A DNA stretch of 44,708 nt from Pseudogracilibacillus sp037892545 (GTDB lineage: Bacteria; Bacillota; Bacilli; Bacillales; Amphibacillaceae), in assembly GCF_037892545.1 (NCBI RefSeq), contig NZ_JBBKBG010000021.1, positions 1-44,708 of the forward strand, read 5' to 3'. Below the pieces are notes generated by a model. It was not told the origin of the DNA and searched no databases. It saw only the letters and a list, made by a program, of their open reading frames with translations. The position numbers were made by a program, and so were the translations under genes. This document shows positions 7,880 to 15,069 of this stretch, piece by piece. Position 1 is the first letter of the stretch; the number at the start of each line of letters is the position of its first letter.

Positions 7880-8897
7880 CAATATTCACCCAACCTTTCA
7901 AAACACCATCATTTATTAATAAGTGACAAACCCCTTTTTTTTCCTTTTGTCCGATCACATTTGGAATTTTACTAAAGATACATGCATCTATATTGATTGT
8001 TGTTACATGAGACATAACTTTTCTTAAGCGAGCTAATCCATGTAAGTGATCATCTTCATATATATCTACTATTCCATTATATGTTTCTTCCTTTAATACT
8101 TCGAACGGATCGGGGCTGATGTTTGAAAATGCATCTCTAGCTCCACGTCTTACGCTTTCAGCAGCATAATAATCTTCTCTTCTTCTATTAAAATCCTTTT
8201 TGTATTTTGGTATCGTTTCAATTTCACTTTTAGATAACATTTTTCTGTTTTCAGCACTAGCATAAGCTTCTAAAAGTTTATTAGTGTATGTTAACTCACC
8301 TTTATCTAATTGTTTGGGTGGAGTAATGAAATGTACAAATGAATTCCCTATTCTTTCCAAGAGAACTTCTAATTCCTCGATACTATTGATAATTTCAGTA
8401 TCTAAATTTTGAATATCCGTTTCCACTTCTTTATTTGAATTGTTTCGATTATCTACCTGTAAAGCATATAAGAAAGTATCAGCAAGAAATTTGTAGGTAC
8501 TTGAATTATTTAGAGTATTAAAAAATTCCTCTTTTTTCGAACCTATTATACTATTATCGTTTTTTATTAAATTTACAATATCACCGATTATTACTTTTTG
8601 AACTGTAGGAGTAATTTCAGGCCAAAAAACGTCTTCAAAATAATCTTCGGATAGGTCGATTATTTTGGGGGTTGTTGCAGCCCTTCTGATATCTGTTTGA
8701 ACATTTTCTTTGTGATTGAATAATTCACTAGTGATTTTAGGAGTTATAACATAAGGTGTATTTATTTTAGTTAAAATAGTTTCATTGTCTAAAACCAGAT
8801 TCAGCAAAAGTTCAGTAACTCTACCTTGGGTTTGTGGTGGATTAATATGCTTTTTTACAATTTTTGCATAGGATCCAAAACATAATATATTTTTCAA
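7872..8897 (-). CDS. ABC-3C system C-terminal-domain (effector/sensor) protein
   Basis: A 341-residue protein, the first gene of the minus-strand row. The C-terminal part (about 235-341), with RREDYYAAESVRRGARD, ETYNGIVDIYED and CHLLINDGVLKGW, matches the pattern of the conserved C-terminal domain of ABC-3C third components. The N-terminal half is helical and contains FLADTFLYALQ, a motif I have seen in accessory domains of other defence proteins. No nuclease or protease motif can be recognised, so the effector activity is unknown. The TTG start follows a strong AGGAGG. The promoter should lie in 8898-9050; a TTGACA-like -35 is visible there on the minus strand but no convincing -10. Confidence 0.65.
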   Translation of the reverse strand: MKNILCFGSYAKIVKKHINPPQTQGRVTELLLNLVLDNETILTKINTPYVITPKITSELFNHKENVQTDIRRAATTPKIIDLSEDYFEDVFWPEITPTVQKVIIGDIVNLIKNDNSIIGSKKEEFFNTLNNSSTYKFLADTFLYALQVDNRNNSNKEVETDIQNLDTEIINSIEELEVLLERIGNSFVHFITPPKQLDKGELTYTNKLLEAYASAENRKMLSKSEIETIPKYKKDFNRRREDYYAAESVRRGARDAFSNISPDPFEVLKEETYNGIVDIYEDDHLHGLARLRKVMSHVTTINIDACIFSKIPNVIGQKEKKGVCHLLINDGVLKGWVNIDE

Positions 8898-9155
8898 CTA
8901 AACCAACCTCCTATAATAATCACAAGTCAAATTCATATCAAAGAGATGTCAACTATATGGGAAATACATTTTAATGATTTGTTAGTAATCTGGATATATA
9001 AGAAGTAAACATTGAAGCCCCAACTTCCTTTGTTTATATCTACTAAAATAACTTTGAAAATTCAGTAATCCTTATTAATTATTATATCGATTGAATGTTG
9101 GTAATTCAATTTAATACACAGTTCAAAGACTGTTAGGAAAGGTTGGAGGAAGAAA

Positions 9156-9302
9156 TTGAAAGAAGTAAGGAATTTAGATGGTAAATTAGTTTGTCGAATT
9201 AATAAAAAAAGAAAGATCATAGAAATAAAAATTAAAAATTGCCTTACCCAGATTGAATTATTATCTGATGGCAGTGCCAATGTTATAAATACGAAAAATT
9301 AA
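9156..9302 (+). CDS. Small basic phage protein, unknown function
   Basis: A 48-residue ORF with a TTG start seven bases after GGAGG. It is rich in lysine and isoleucine (KKRKIIEIKIKN) and looks like a small beta-rich protein. Short ORFs of this kind often precede the sigma-like gene in Firmicute prophages and integrative elements (recalled). It is the first phage gene after the defence island, and its stop lies 6 bases ahead of the structured RNA element. Support is the ribosome binding site, the coding look of the sequence and the position. No function is assigned. Confidence 0.6.
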   Translation: MKEVRNLDGKLVCRINKKRKIIEIKIKNCLTQIELLSDGSANVINTKN

Positions 9303-9308
9303 ATATAG

Positions 9309-9405
9309 TCCGCGAGACCGCTAGACGGCAGTGCATATACCTATTATAGGTATTTCACTGTCGTCTTTTTGTGTCTTTCGGATATAAAAAGTTGGCTCTC
9401 GCGGA
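9309..9405 (+). promoter_or_regulatory. Structured leader RNA with nested terminator ahead of the sigma-like gene
   Basis: An outer perfect 9-bp stem (TCCGCGAGA at 9309-9317 with TCTCGCGGA at 9397-9405) encloses a long hairpin. The hairpin has arms 9323-9333 and 9356-9366 (one G-U pair) topped by a 7-bp stem ATACCTA/TAGGTAT, and is followed directly by TTTTT (9366-9370). The inner hairpin reads as an intrinsic terminator. The outer stem closes about 20 bases upstream of the sigma-like gene's ribosome binding site. Such a layout suggests transcription attenuation or RNA control of the early operon. It was identified by eye; the function is inferred. Confidence 0.65.
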
Positions 9406-9436
9406 TTTCAATTTTGAAAACCAAAGGAGCCAAACT

Positions 9437-9940
9437 ATGAAAAAAATCGAAAAAAAGTACAAAACAAGTCAAAAGAAGCGTAATGAGTATATCTATGAGT
9501 TTGCTAATGGGGAACGAACGGTTATTCGCCCAGGTGAAAATGGAGTAACTGAAATCGATATTCAATTAAATCATTCGTTTGATGATGAAGAAGTTCGAGC
9601 TTGGAATAGGGATGTTTATAAGACTAATCATTATATAGAAGATTTTGAGAGTATTGTAGAACCTGATTGTAATTCTATCTTAATGGATATTCATAGTGAT
9701 CCGTTGAATGTTTTATTAGAAGCTGAATCAGGAGAAACAATGAATGAAATAAAAAATACTCTAAATGATGAAATGAAGAACTTAACTGAAAAGCAATTGA
9801 TAGTTGTTCAAAAAAGTTTTTTTGAAAATAAATCAAATGTTGAAATAGCAAAAGAAGAAAATGTTTCGGAAGCGGCGATACGAAAAAGATTAAAGGGTGC
9901 GTTACAAACGCTTAAAAAAGAACTACAAAAAGGCTCTTAA
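9437..9940 (+). CDS. Sigma-70-like (region 4) phage transcription factor
   Basis: A 167-residue protein whose C-terminal third is a sigma region 4-type helix-turn-helix (LTEKQLIVVQKSFFENKSN then VSEAAIRKRLKGALQTLKKEL). The N-terminal part has no clear region 2, so it is more likely a specialised early regulator than a full sigma factor. The ATG at 9437 was chosen because AAAGGAG precedes it; the reading frame is open 66 bases further upstream but that part lies inside the structured leader. It heads the replication module and probably drives or tunes early phage transcription (inference). Confidence 0.8.
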   Translation: MKKIEKKYKTSQKKRNEYIYEFANGERTVIRPGENGVTEIDIQLNHSFDDEEVRAWNRDVYKTNHYIEDFESIVEPDCNSILMDIHSDPLNVLLEAESGETMNEIKNTLNDEMKNLTEKQLIVVQKSFFENKSNVEIAKEENVSEAAIRKRLKGALQTLKKELQKGS

Positions 9941-9970
9941 TTGAGTCTTTAAAAATTAATTCATAAAAAA

Positions 9971-10027
9971 GGGTTCGAATAGGACGAAAAAATCGCTTAT
10001 AGGTGAGAGGTTAATAAATTACTCTCA
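9971..10027 (+). promoter_or_regulatory. Leader motif, copy 1 (GGTTCGAAT ... TATAGGTGAG hairpin)
   Basis: The block GGTTCGAAT (9972-9980), then CGCTTATAGGTGAG (9994-10007), then a small hairpin TGAGAG/CTCTCA (10004-10009 and 10022-10027) lies directly ahead of the ribosome binding site of the next gene. The same arrangement recurs at 14191-14244 in front of the antirepressor gene. Repetition at two gene starts in one phage suggests a shared post-transcriptional or promoter signal. Confidence 0.5.
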
Positions 10028-10044
10028 GAAAGGAGTGTTTCCAG

Positions 10045-10248
10045 ATGAGTCTAAAACACAAAGTAATCATCAATGTCAAAGATGAAAATGGTGAAAAAAC
10101 GAGAGTGGTTGAAGGTAAGCGAAAAACAGTACGTAGCCGAATGCTAGATTTACTGTTTGGTAAGAAAGTAAATCTACTCGTGATAACACCTGGAGACTCG
10201 GTTGAAACAGTAGAAATAAAAGAAACTCGGAAAGGCGGTGAAGCTTAA
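10045..10248 (+). CDS. Small conserved phage protein, unknown function
   Basis: A 67-residue protein with a basic central stretch (GKRKTVRSRMLDLLFGKK). The ATG follows AAAGGAG at good spacing. It is the first gene after the leader motif and lies just upstream of the nuclease/ssDNA-binding pair, so it probably belongs to the early replication operon. No domain is recognised. Nothing is unusual apart from the strong ribosome binding site. Confidence 0.7.
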   Translation: MSLKHKVIINVKDENGEKTRVVEGKRKTVRSRMLDLLFGKKVNLLVITPGDSVETVEIKETRKGGEA

Positions 10249-10249
10249 G

Positions 10250-10567
10250 ATGAGCAGAACAAAATTACTTCTTGATGTAGTCACTGATTTACAAAATTTA
10301 GCTGGCTCACTTCAGACGATTGCTGAAGTGTTGGCGAGTAATGAAGAATCACCACGAACGGAAGAAAAAGCACCAGTTAAAAAAGCGAAGCCGGAAAAGA
10401 AAAAAATATCGCTTGAAGAAGTTCGTACATTACTTGCACAAAAAAGCCAAGCAGGTTATACAGCTGACATTAAAAAGTTACTTGAAAAATACGGTGCAAC
10501 CAAGCTAAGTGAGATTGAAGAGCAAGACTATGAAGCATTGATGAAAGATGCGGAGGAATTGCAATGA
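10250..10567 (+). CDS. Early phage protein with C-terminal helical module
   Basis: A 105-residue protein: an N-terminal helix (LLLDVVTDLQNLAGSLQTIAEVL), a charged linker rich in K, E and P (about 35-55), and a C-terminal module VRTLLAQKSQAGYTADIKKL followed by KYGATKLSEI. I have seen this last module in phage proteins near recombination genes. The ATG at 10250 is preferred over a GTG four codons upstream because GGTGA lies 8 bases before it. Its stop overlaps the next start (ATGA). It may be an accessory factor for the downstream nuclease or ssDNA-binding protein; this is only inferred from position. Confidence 0.65.
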   Translation: MSRTKLLLDVVTDLQNLAGSLQTIAEVLASNEESPRTEEKAPVKKAKPEKKKISLEEVRTLLAQKSQAGYTADIKKLLEKYGATKLSEIEEQDYEALMKDAEELQ

Positions 10568-11694
10568 CGAAACATGCTATTTTATCCGCTTCAGGGGCAC
10601 ATCGATGGATGAATTGTACTCCATCGGCTCGCCTTGAATTAGAGTTTGAAGATTCTAGTGGTGAAGCGGCTAAGGAAGGGACAGCGGCTCATGAACTAGG
10701 GGAACATAAACTTAGAACTGCACTAAAGATTCCAACGGAAAAACCAACATCGGTTTATGATTCTGAAGAGATGGAACGTTATACCGATGAATATGTCCAG
10801 TTCATTTTAGAAGAATTAGCGGCAGTAAAGCAAATAACAAAAGATCCACTTCTTCTTATTGAACAGCGATTGGACTTTTCGAACTATGTCCCAGAAGGTT
10901 TTGGGACAGGTGACTGTGTCATTGTTGCAGATGATGTGGTTCATGTTATTGATTTTAAATATGGACAAGGTGTTTTAGTTGAAGCAGAAAATAACCCGCA
11001 AATGATGCTTTATGCATTAGGGGCACTTAATCTATTTGATGCAATTTATGATATCGATGCAGTGAAAATGACCATCTATCAACCAAGACGTGAAAACATC
11101 TCAACCTTTGAAATAACCAAAACTAGTCTAATAGAATGGGCGGAAGGCACACTTAAACCAAAAGCTGATTTAGCATTTAATGGAGATGGTGAATTTAACC
11201 CTGGTGACTGGTGTAGATTTTGTAGGGCATCTGCGGAGTGCAGAGCAAGGGCGGAAGAAAATTTGAAGGTAGCAAAATTTGAATTTAAAAAGCCGCCTTT
11301 ATTAACAGATGATGAAATAGCTGAAATTTTACTTCATGTCAATGACCTTACTAAATGGGCAAATGAAATATTTGCTTATGCAACGAATGCTGCTATTCAG
11401 CAAGGAAAACAGTGGAAAGGTTTTAAAGTCGTAGAAGGTAGGTCAAATCGTAAATATGCAGATGAAGAAGCGGTAGCTGAAGCCGCAAAGAAAGCAGGCT
11501 ATGAAGATATTTATAAGCAAAGTCTGCTAACGGTAACCAACATGGAAAAATTGATGGGGAAAAAGAAGTTTAATGAACTACTTGGTGATTTCATTACTAA
11601 GCCAAGAGGGAAACCAACGCTTGTTCCAATAACGGATAAGCGTCCAGAAATAAATATATCAACAGCAAAAAATGAATTTATGGAGGAGAAATAA
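10564..11694 (+). CDS. DUF2800 family RecB/Cas4-like nuclease
   Basis: A 376-residue DUF2800 protein. It begins with the characteristic LSASGAHRWMNCTPSARLE and EGTAAHELGEHKL, followed by a PD-(D/E)XK core (GTGDCVIV ... VIDFKYGQGVLV, residues about 118-140) and a cysteine cluster CRFCRASAECRARAEE (about 217-232) like the iron-sulphur ligands of Cas4/AddB nucleases. It is probably an exonuclease acting in phage recombination or replication with the ssDNA-binding protein encoded next. The start overlaps the previous stop by 4 bases. Length and motifs look complete. Confidence 0.9.
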   Translation: MTKHAILSASGAHRWMNCTPSARLELEFEDSSGEAAKEGTAAHELGEHKLRTALKIPTEKPTSVYDSEEMERYTDEYVQFILEELAAVKQITKDPLLLIEQRLDFSNYVPEGFGTGDCVIVADDVVHVIDFKYGQGVLVEAENNPQMMLYALGALNLFDAIYDIDAVKMTIYQPRRENISTFEITKTSLIEWAEGTLKPKADLAFNGDGEFNPGDWCRFCRASAECRARAEENLKVAKFEFKKPPLLTDDEIAEILLHVNDLTKWANEIFAYATNAAIQQGKQWKGFKVVEGRSNRKYADEEAVAEAAKKAGYEDIYKQSLLTVTNMEKLMGKKKFNELLGDFITKPRGKPTLVPITDKRPEINISTAKNEFMEEK

Positions 11695-11696
11695 TT

Positions 11697-12251
11697 ATGT
11701 CGAAAACAGTAAAAAATCCAACAAAAGTAATTACAGGGGTAGTGCGTTTATCTTATGCAAATGTGTGGGAGCCAAAGTCAATCAATGGTGGAAAAGAAAA
11801 ATATAGCGTGAGTGTGATTATTCCAAAAAGTGATACAAAAACATTAGAAGCGATTGAAAATGCAGTAGATGCTGCAATTGAAGAAGGTCGTGGAAAGTTT
11901 GGTGGAAAGATTCCAAACAAGCAGTCGTTAAAATTACCGCTTCGTGATGGAGATATTGACCGTTCAGATGATGAAGCGTATGCGGATAGTTTCTTTGTAA
12001 ATGCAAACAGCATTACACCGCCACAGATTGTAGATGCCGATATTAATCCGATTTTGGAGCGTTCAGAAGTTTATTCAGGTATATATGCTCGAGTAAGTAT
12101 TAATTTCTACGCTTTTAACTCAAATGGTAACCGAGGGATTGCTTGTGGCCTTGGTAACATTCAAAAGATTCGTGATGGGGAGCCATTAGGTGGTCGAACA
12201 GATGCATCGGTAGATTTTGCTACTGATGTGGAAGATGACTTCTTATCATGA
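11697..12251 (+). CDS. DUF2815 family phage single-stranded DNA-binding protein
   Basis: A 184-residue protein starting KNPTKVITGVVRLSYANVWE and ending in an acidic tail (DFATDVEDDFLS). This is the DUF2815 family, considered an OB-fold ssDNA-binding protein like T7 gp2.5; the acidic C-terminus is the usual protein-interaction tip. The gene sits 2 bases after the DUF2800 nuclease and overlaps the polymerase start by 4 bases, a very common order in Firmicute phages. GGAGGAG precedes the ATG. It probably coats ssDNA at the phage fork and recruits the polymerase. Confidence 0.9.
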   Translation: MSKTVKNPTKVITGVVRLSYANVWEPKSINGGKEKYSVSVIIPKSDTKTLEAIENAVDAAIEEGRGKFGGKIPNKQSLKLPLRDGDIDRSDDEAYADSFFVNANSITPPQIVDADINPILERSEVYSGIYARVSINFYAFNSNGNRGIACGLGNIQKIRDGEPLGGRTDASVDFATDVEDDFLS

Positions 12252-14182
12252 AAACATTAAATATTGATATTGAAACATATAGTAGTGTGGACCTCGCTAA
12301 AAGCGGGGTCTATCGCTATGTGGAGGCAGAAGATTTCGAAGTGATGTTATTTGCTTACAGTGTGGATAGTGGACCTGTTCATGTCATTGATTTAGCGAAT
12401 GGTGAGACTATCCCATCTGAAATTGAACAAGCAATATTTAATAAAGATATAACAAAATGGGCCTTTAATGCTCAGTTTGAACGGATTTGTTTAAGTAAAC
12501 ATTTTAAGCAACGTTTATCACCTGTCGATTGGCGATGCACTATGGTGTGGTCTGCTTATTTAGGTTTACCGCTATCTTTAGAAGGTGCTGCAATGGTAAC
12601 AGGAGCGGATATACAAAAAATGTCGGAAGGTAAAGATTTAATTCGGTTTTTCTCTATTCCTTGTAGACCAACAAAAACAAATGGTGGTCGGACAAGGAAT
12701 TTAAAAGAACATGATCCAAATCGATGGGAAAATTTTAAAGCATATAACAAACGTGATGTAGAAACGGAAATTGCGATACAAGATAAGCTATCTAAATTTC
12801 CGATGCCTGAAGCCGAATGGGATAACTACTACTTGGATCAACTGATAAATGATAGGGGAATAAAGCTAGATTTGAAGTTAGTTACTCAGGCGATTAAGTG
12901 TGATGACTTAATTCGCAGCGAGTTAATCAGTCGTATGAAGGAAATTACTAAGCTAGAAAACCCGAACTCTGTAAAGCAAATGCGTGAATGGTTACAAACA
13001 AAAGGTGTAGAAACAGATAGTTTAAATAAGGCAGCTGTAACTCATTTAATTGAAACCAATGAAGGTGAAATTAAAGAAGTACTTCAATTGAGAAAACAAC
13101 TGGCAAAATCCAGCGTGAAAAAATACGCAGCCATGGAAAATGTCGTTTGTCGTGATGGACGAGCGAGGGGATTGATTCAGTTTTACGGTGCAAATCGTAC
13201 GGGGAGATTTGCAGGAAGGTTAATTCAAGTTCAAAACCTACCACAAAACCATATATCTGATTTAGATGAAGCACGTGCTTTATTGAAACAAGGGAACTTT
13301 GAAGCTTTGCAAATTTTATATGATTCAGTTCCGAGTGTACTTTCTCAGCTTATAAGGTCCGCATTTGTTCCTATTCAGAACAATCGCTTCATAATCGTTG
13401 ACTTTAGTGCGATTGAAGCACGTGTGATTGCCTGGCTTGCAGGCGAAACTTGGCGAAATGAAGTGTTTGCATCACATGGAAAAATTTACGAGGCTTCAGC
13501 TGCACAAATGTTTAAAGTACCGATAGATGAAATTACAAAGGACAGTCCATTAAGACAGAAAGGGAAAATTGCCGAATTGGCACTTGGTTATGGCGGTTCA
13601 GTTGGTGCATTGATGTCAATGGGAGCAACCAATATGGGTTTGGAAGAATCGGAATTGAAGCCCCTTGTTGATGTTTGGCGGCAGTCGAATTCAAGGATTG
13701 TTAAGTTTTGGTGGGATGTTGACCGGGCAGCAAAGGAAACTGTGCGTAAAAGAAAGTCCCACGCAACTCATGGAATAAAATTTGAATATCAGAGTGGCAT
13801 GTTACTCATAGGTTTACCTTCGGGCAGATGGCTTTCATATGTAAAGCCACGTATTGGTATAAACACATTTGGAAATGAATCTGTTTCTTATGAAGGTATT
13901 GGTGCAACAAAGAAGTGGGAGCGGATTTTTAGCTATGGTCCCAAGTTTGTCGAGAACATTGTCCAGGCTGTCTCAAGAGATTTATTGTGTTTTGCTTTGC
14001 AACGTGTTCATGATGAAGGTTTTCGTATTGTCATGCACGTACATGATGAAATTGTGATTGAAGCACCAAATGATGTAACGGTCGAATATATCAGTGATTT
14101 AATGAGCGTATCTCCACCTTGGGCAGAAACGTTGGAATTACGTGCGGACGGATTTGATACAAGTTTTTATAGAAAAGATTAA
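12248..14182 (+). CDS. Phage family A DNA polymerase with 3'-5' exonuclease domain
   Basis: A 644-residue PolA-type replicative polymerase. The N-terminal DnaQ-like exonuclease begins with LNIDIETYSS. The polymerase domain shows motif A VDFSAIEARVIAWLAG (about 384), the O-helix motif B RQKGKIAELALGYGGS (about 436) and motif C HVHDEIVIEA (about 597). Both catalytic acids are present (D in motif A, D in HDE). There is no 5'-3' exonuclease domain, as expected for a phage enzyme. It is coupled to the ssDNA-binding gene by a 4-base overlap and closed by a terminator 6 bases after the stop. Confidence 0.95.
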   Translation: MKTLNIDIETYSSVDLAKSGVYRYVEAEDFEVMLFAYSVDSGPVHVIDLANGETIPSEIEQAIFNKDITKWAFNAQFERICLSKHFKQRLSPVDWRCTMVWSAYLGLPLSLEGAAMVTGADIQKMSEGKDLIRFFSIPCRPTKTNGGRTRNLKEHDPNRWENFKAYNKRDVETEIAIQDKLSKFPMPEAEWDNYYLDQLINDRGIKLDLKLVTQAIKCDDLIRSELISRMKEITKLENPNSVKQMREWLQTKGVETDSLNKAAVTHLIETNEGEIKEVLQLRKQLAKSSVKKYAAMENVVCRDGRARGLIQFYGANRTGRFAGRLIQVQNLPQNHISDLDEARALLKQGNFEALQILYDSVPSVLSQLIRSAFVPIQNNRFIIVDFSAIEARVIAWLAGETWRNEVFASHGKIYEASAAQMFKVPIDEITKDSPLRQKGKIAELALGYGGSVGALMSMGATNMGLEESELKPLVDVWRQSNSRIVKFWWDVDRAAKETVRKRKSHATHGIKFEYQSGMLLIGLPSGRWLSYVKPRIGINTFGNESVSYEGIGATKKWERIFSYGPKFVENIVQAVSRDLLCFALQRVHDEGFRIVMHVHDEIVIEAPNDVTVEYISDLMSVSPPWAETLELRADGFDTSFYRKD

Positions 14183-14187
14183 TTTTA

Positions 14188-14209
14188 GGGGGTTCGAATC
14201 CCCCTTTTT
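14188..14209 (+). terminator. Intrinsic terminator after the polymerase gene
   Basis: GGGGG (14188-14192) and CCCCC (14200-14204) enclose TTCGAAT and are followed by TTTTT. The hairpin resembles a tRNA T-arm but no other tRNA part is present, so it is called as a terminator. It is also the first block of the second copy of the leader motif. Confidence 0.8.
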
Positions 14210-14244
14210 CTTCGCATATAGGTGAGGGTAAATTTATTTACTCT
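14191..14244 (+). promoter_or_regulatory. Leader motif, copy 2 (GGTTCGAAT ... TATAGGTGAG hairpin)
   Basis: Same order as at 9971-10027: GGTTCGAAT, about 13 bases, then CGCATATAGGTGAGGG, then a hairpin with arms 14225-14232 and 14237-14244 (AGGGTAAA/TTTACTCT, one G-U pair). It lies between the terminator and the ribosome binding site of the antirepressor. Here the first block is embedded in a strong terminator; in copy 1 it is not. Confidence 0.5.
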
Positions 14245-14271
14245 ACAACTATTTGTGGGAGGTTCATTTAT

Positions 14272-15051
14272 ATGATGAACAATATTAAAACTTTTAACTT
14301 CGAAGGGAACGAAGTAAGAACTATTGTGAAAGATGGCAGTGTTTGGTGGGTTGCAAAAGATGTGTGTGATGCATTAGAAATCAAGAATAATAGGGATGTT
14401 GTTGCACGTTTAGAAGGAGATGAAAAAGGTGTCGGTCTGTTCGACACCCTTGGCGGAAAACAGAAATTGTCAATTGTAAATGAAAGCGGACTTTATAATA
14501 TTGTTTTTCTTTCAAGAAAGCCAAATGCTAAAAAATTCAGAAGATGGATTACACATGACGTCCTTCCGTCAATTCGAAAACATGGATTGTACGCAGTGGA
14601 TGAAGTATTAGCTAATCCAGATATTTTGATTAAAGCACTGGAAGAATTAAAGGCAGAGCGTTTAAAAAATAATCAATTATCAGAAACAGTGAAAGTCCAG
14701 GAACAGCAAATTGTTGAAATGAAACCAAAAGCTAGTTATTACGATGTTGTTTTAAATTGTAAGGATGCAGTTGCGATTTCGGTTATTGCAAAAGATTATG
14801 GAAAATCTGCTCGCTGGTTAAATAAATACTTACACGAACAAGGTGTTCAATATAAACAGGGGAAGATTTGGTTGCTCTATCAAAACCATGCCGAGTTCGG
14901 TTATACGACAACTAAAACACATACGTTTAAAGATAGTAATGGATATGATCGTTCAAAAGTTCATACGTACTGGACGCAAAAAGGTCGATTGTTTATCTAT
15001 GACTTACTAAAAGCAAAAGGAATCTTACCTAAAATTGAAATGGACAGTTAA
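14272..15051 (+). CDS. Phage antirepressor, BRO-N and KilAC domains
   Basis: A 259-residue protein. The BRO N-terminal domain spans about residues 1-110 (FNFEGNEVRTIVKDGSVWWVAKDVCDAL ... RRWITHDVLPSIRKHG, quoted in part), a coiled linker about 120-145, and the KilAC DNA-binding domain about 150-255 (SVIAKDYGKSARWLNKYL). Proteins of this type antagonise phage repressors or act as DNA-binding regulators during the switch to lytic growth. It starts at a double ATG after GGGAGG. It is separated from the polymerase gene by a terminator and its own leader, so its transcription may be independent. No cognate repressor is in the window. Confidence 0.9.
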   Translation: MMNNIKTFNFEGNEVRTIVKDGSVWWVAKDVCDALEIKNNRDVVARLEGDEKGVGLFDTLGGKQKLSIVNESGLYNIVFLSRKPNAKKFRRWITHDVLPSIRKHGLYAVDEVLANPDILIKALEELKAERLKNNQLSETVKVQEQQIVEMKPKASYYDVVLNCKDAVAISVIAKDYGKSARWLNKYLHEQGVQYKQGKIWLLYQNHAEFGYTTTKTHTFKDSNGYDRSKVHTYWTQKGRLFIYDLLKAKGILPKIEMDS

Positions 15052-15069
15052 ACATTGGAGGTAATCAAT

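Noticed and set aside
9062..9280. 72-residue minus-strand ORF with a hydrophobic stretch
   Set aside because: It overlaps the small plus-strand ORF with a good ribosome binding site and itself lacks one; it is a shadow of AT-rich sequence.
14184..14220. T-arm-like GGGGGTTCGAATCCCCC suggested a tRNA gene end
   Set aside because: No acceptor, D or anticodon arm fits upstream, where the polymerase gene is still coding. The hairpin is followed by TTTTT and serves as a terminator.
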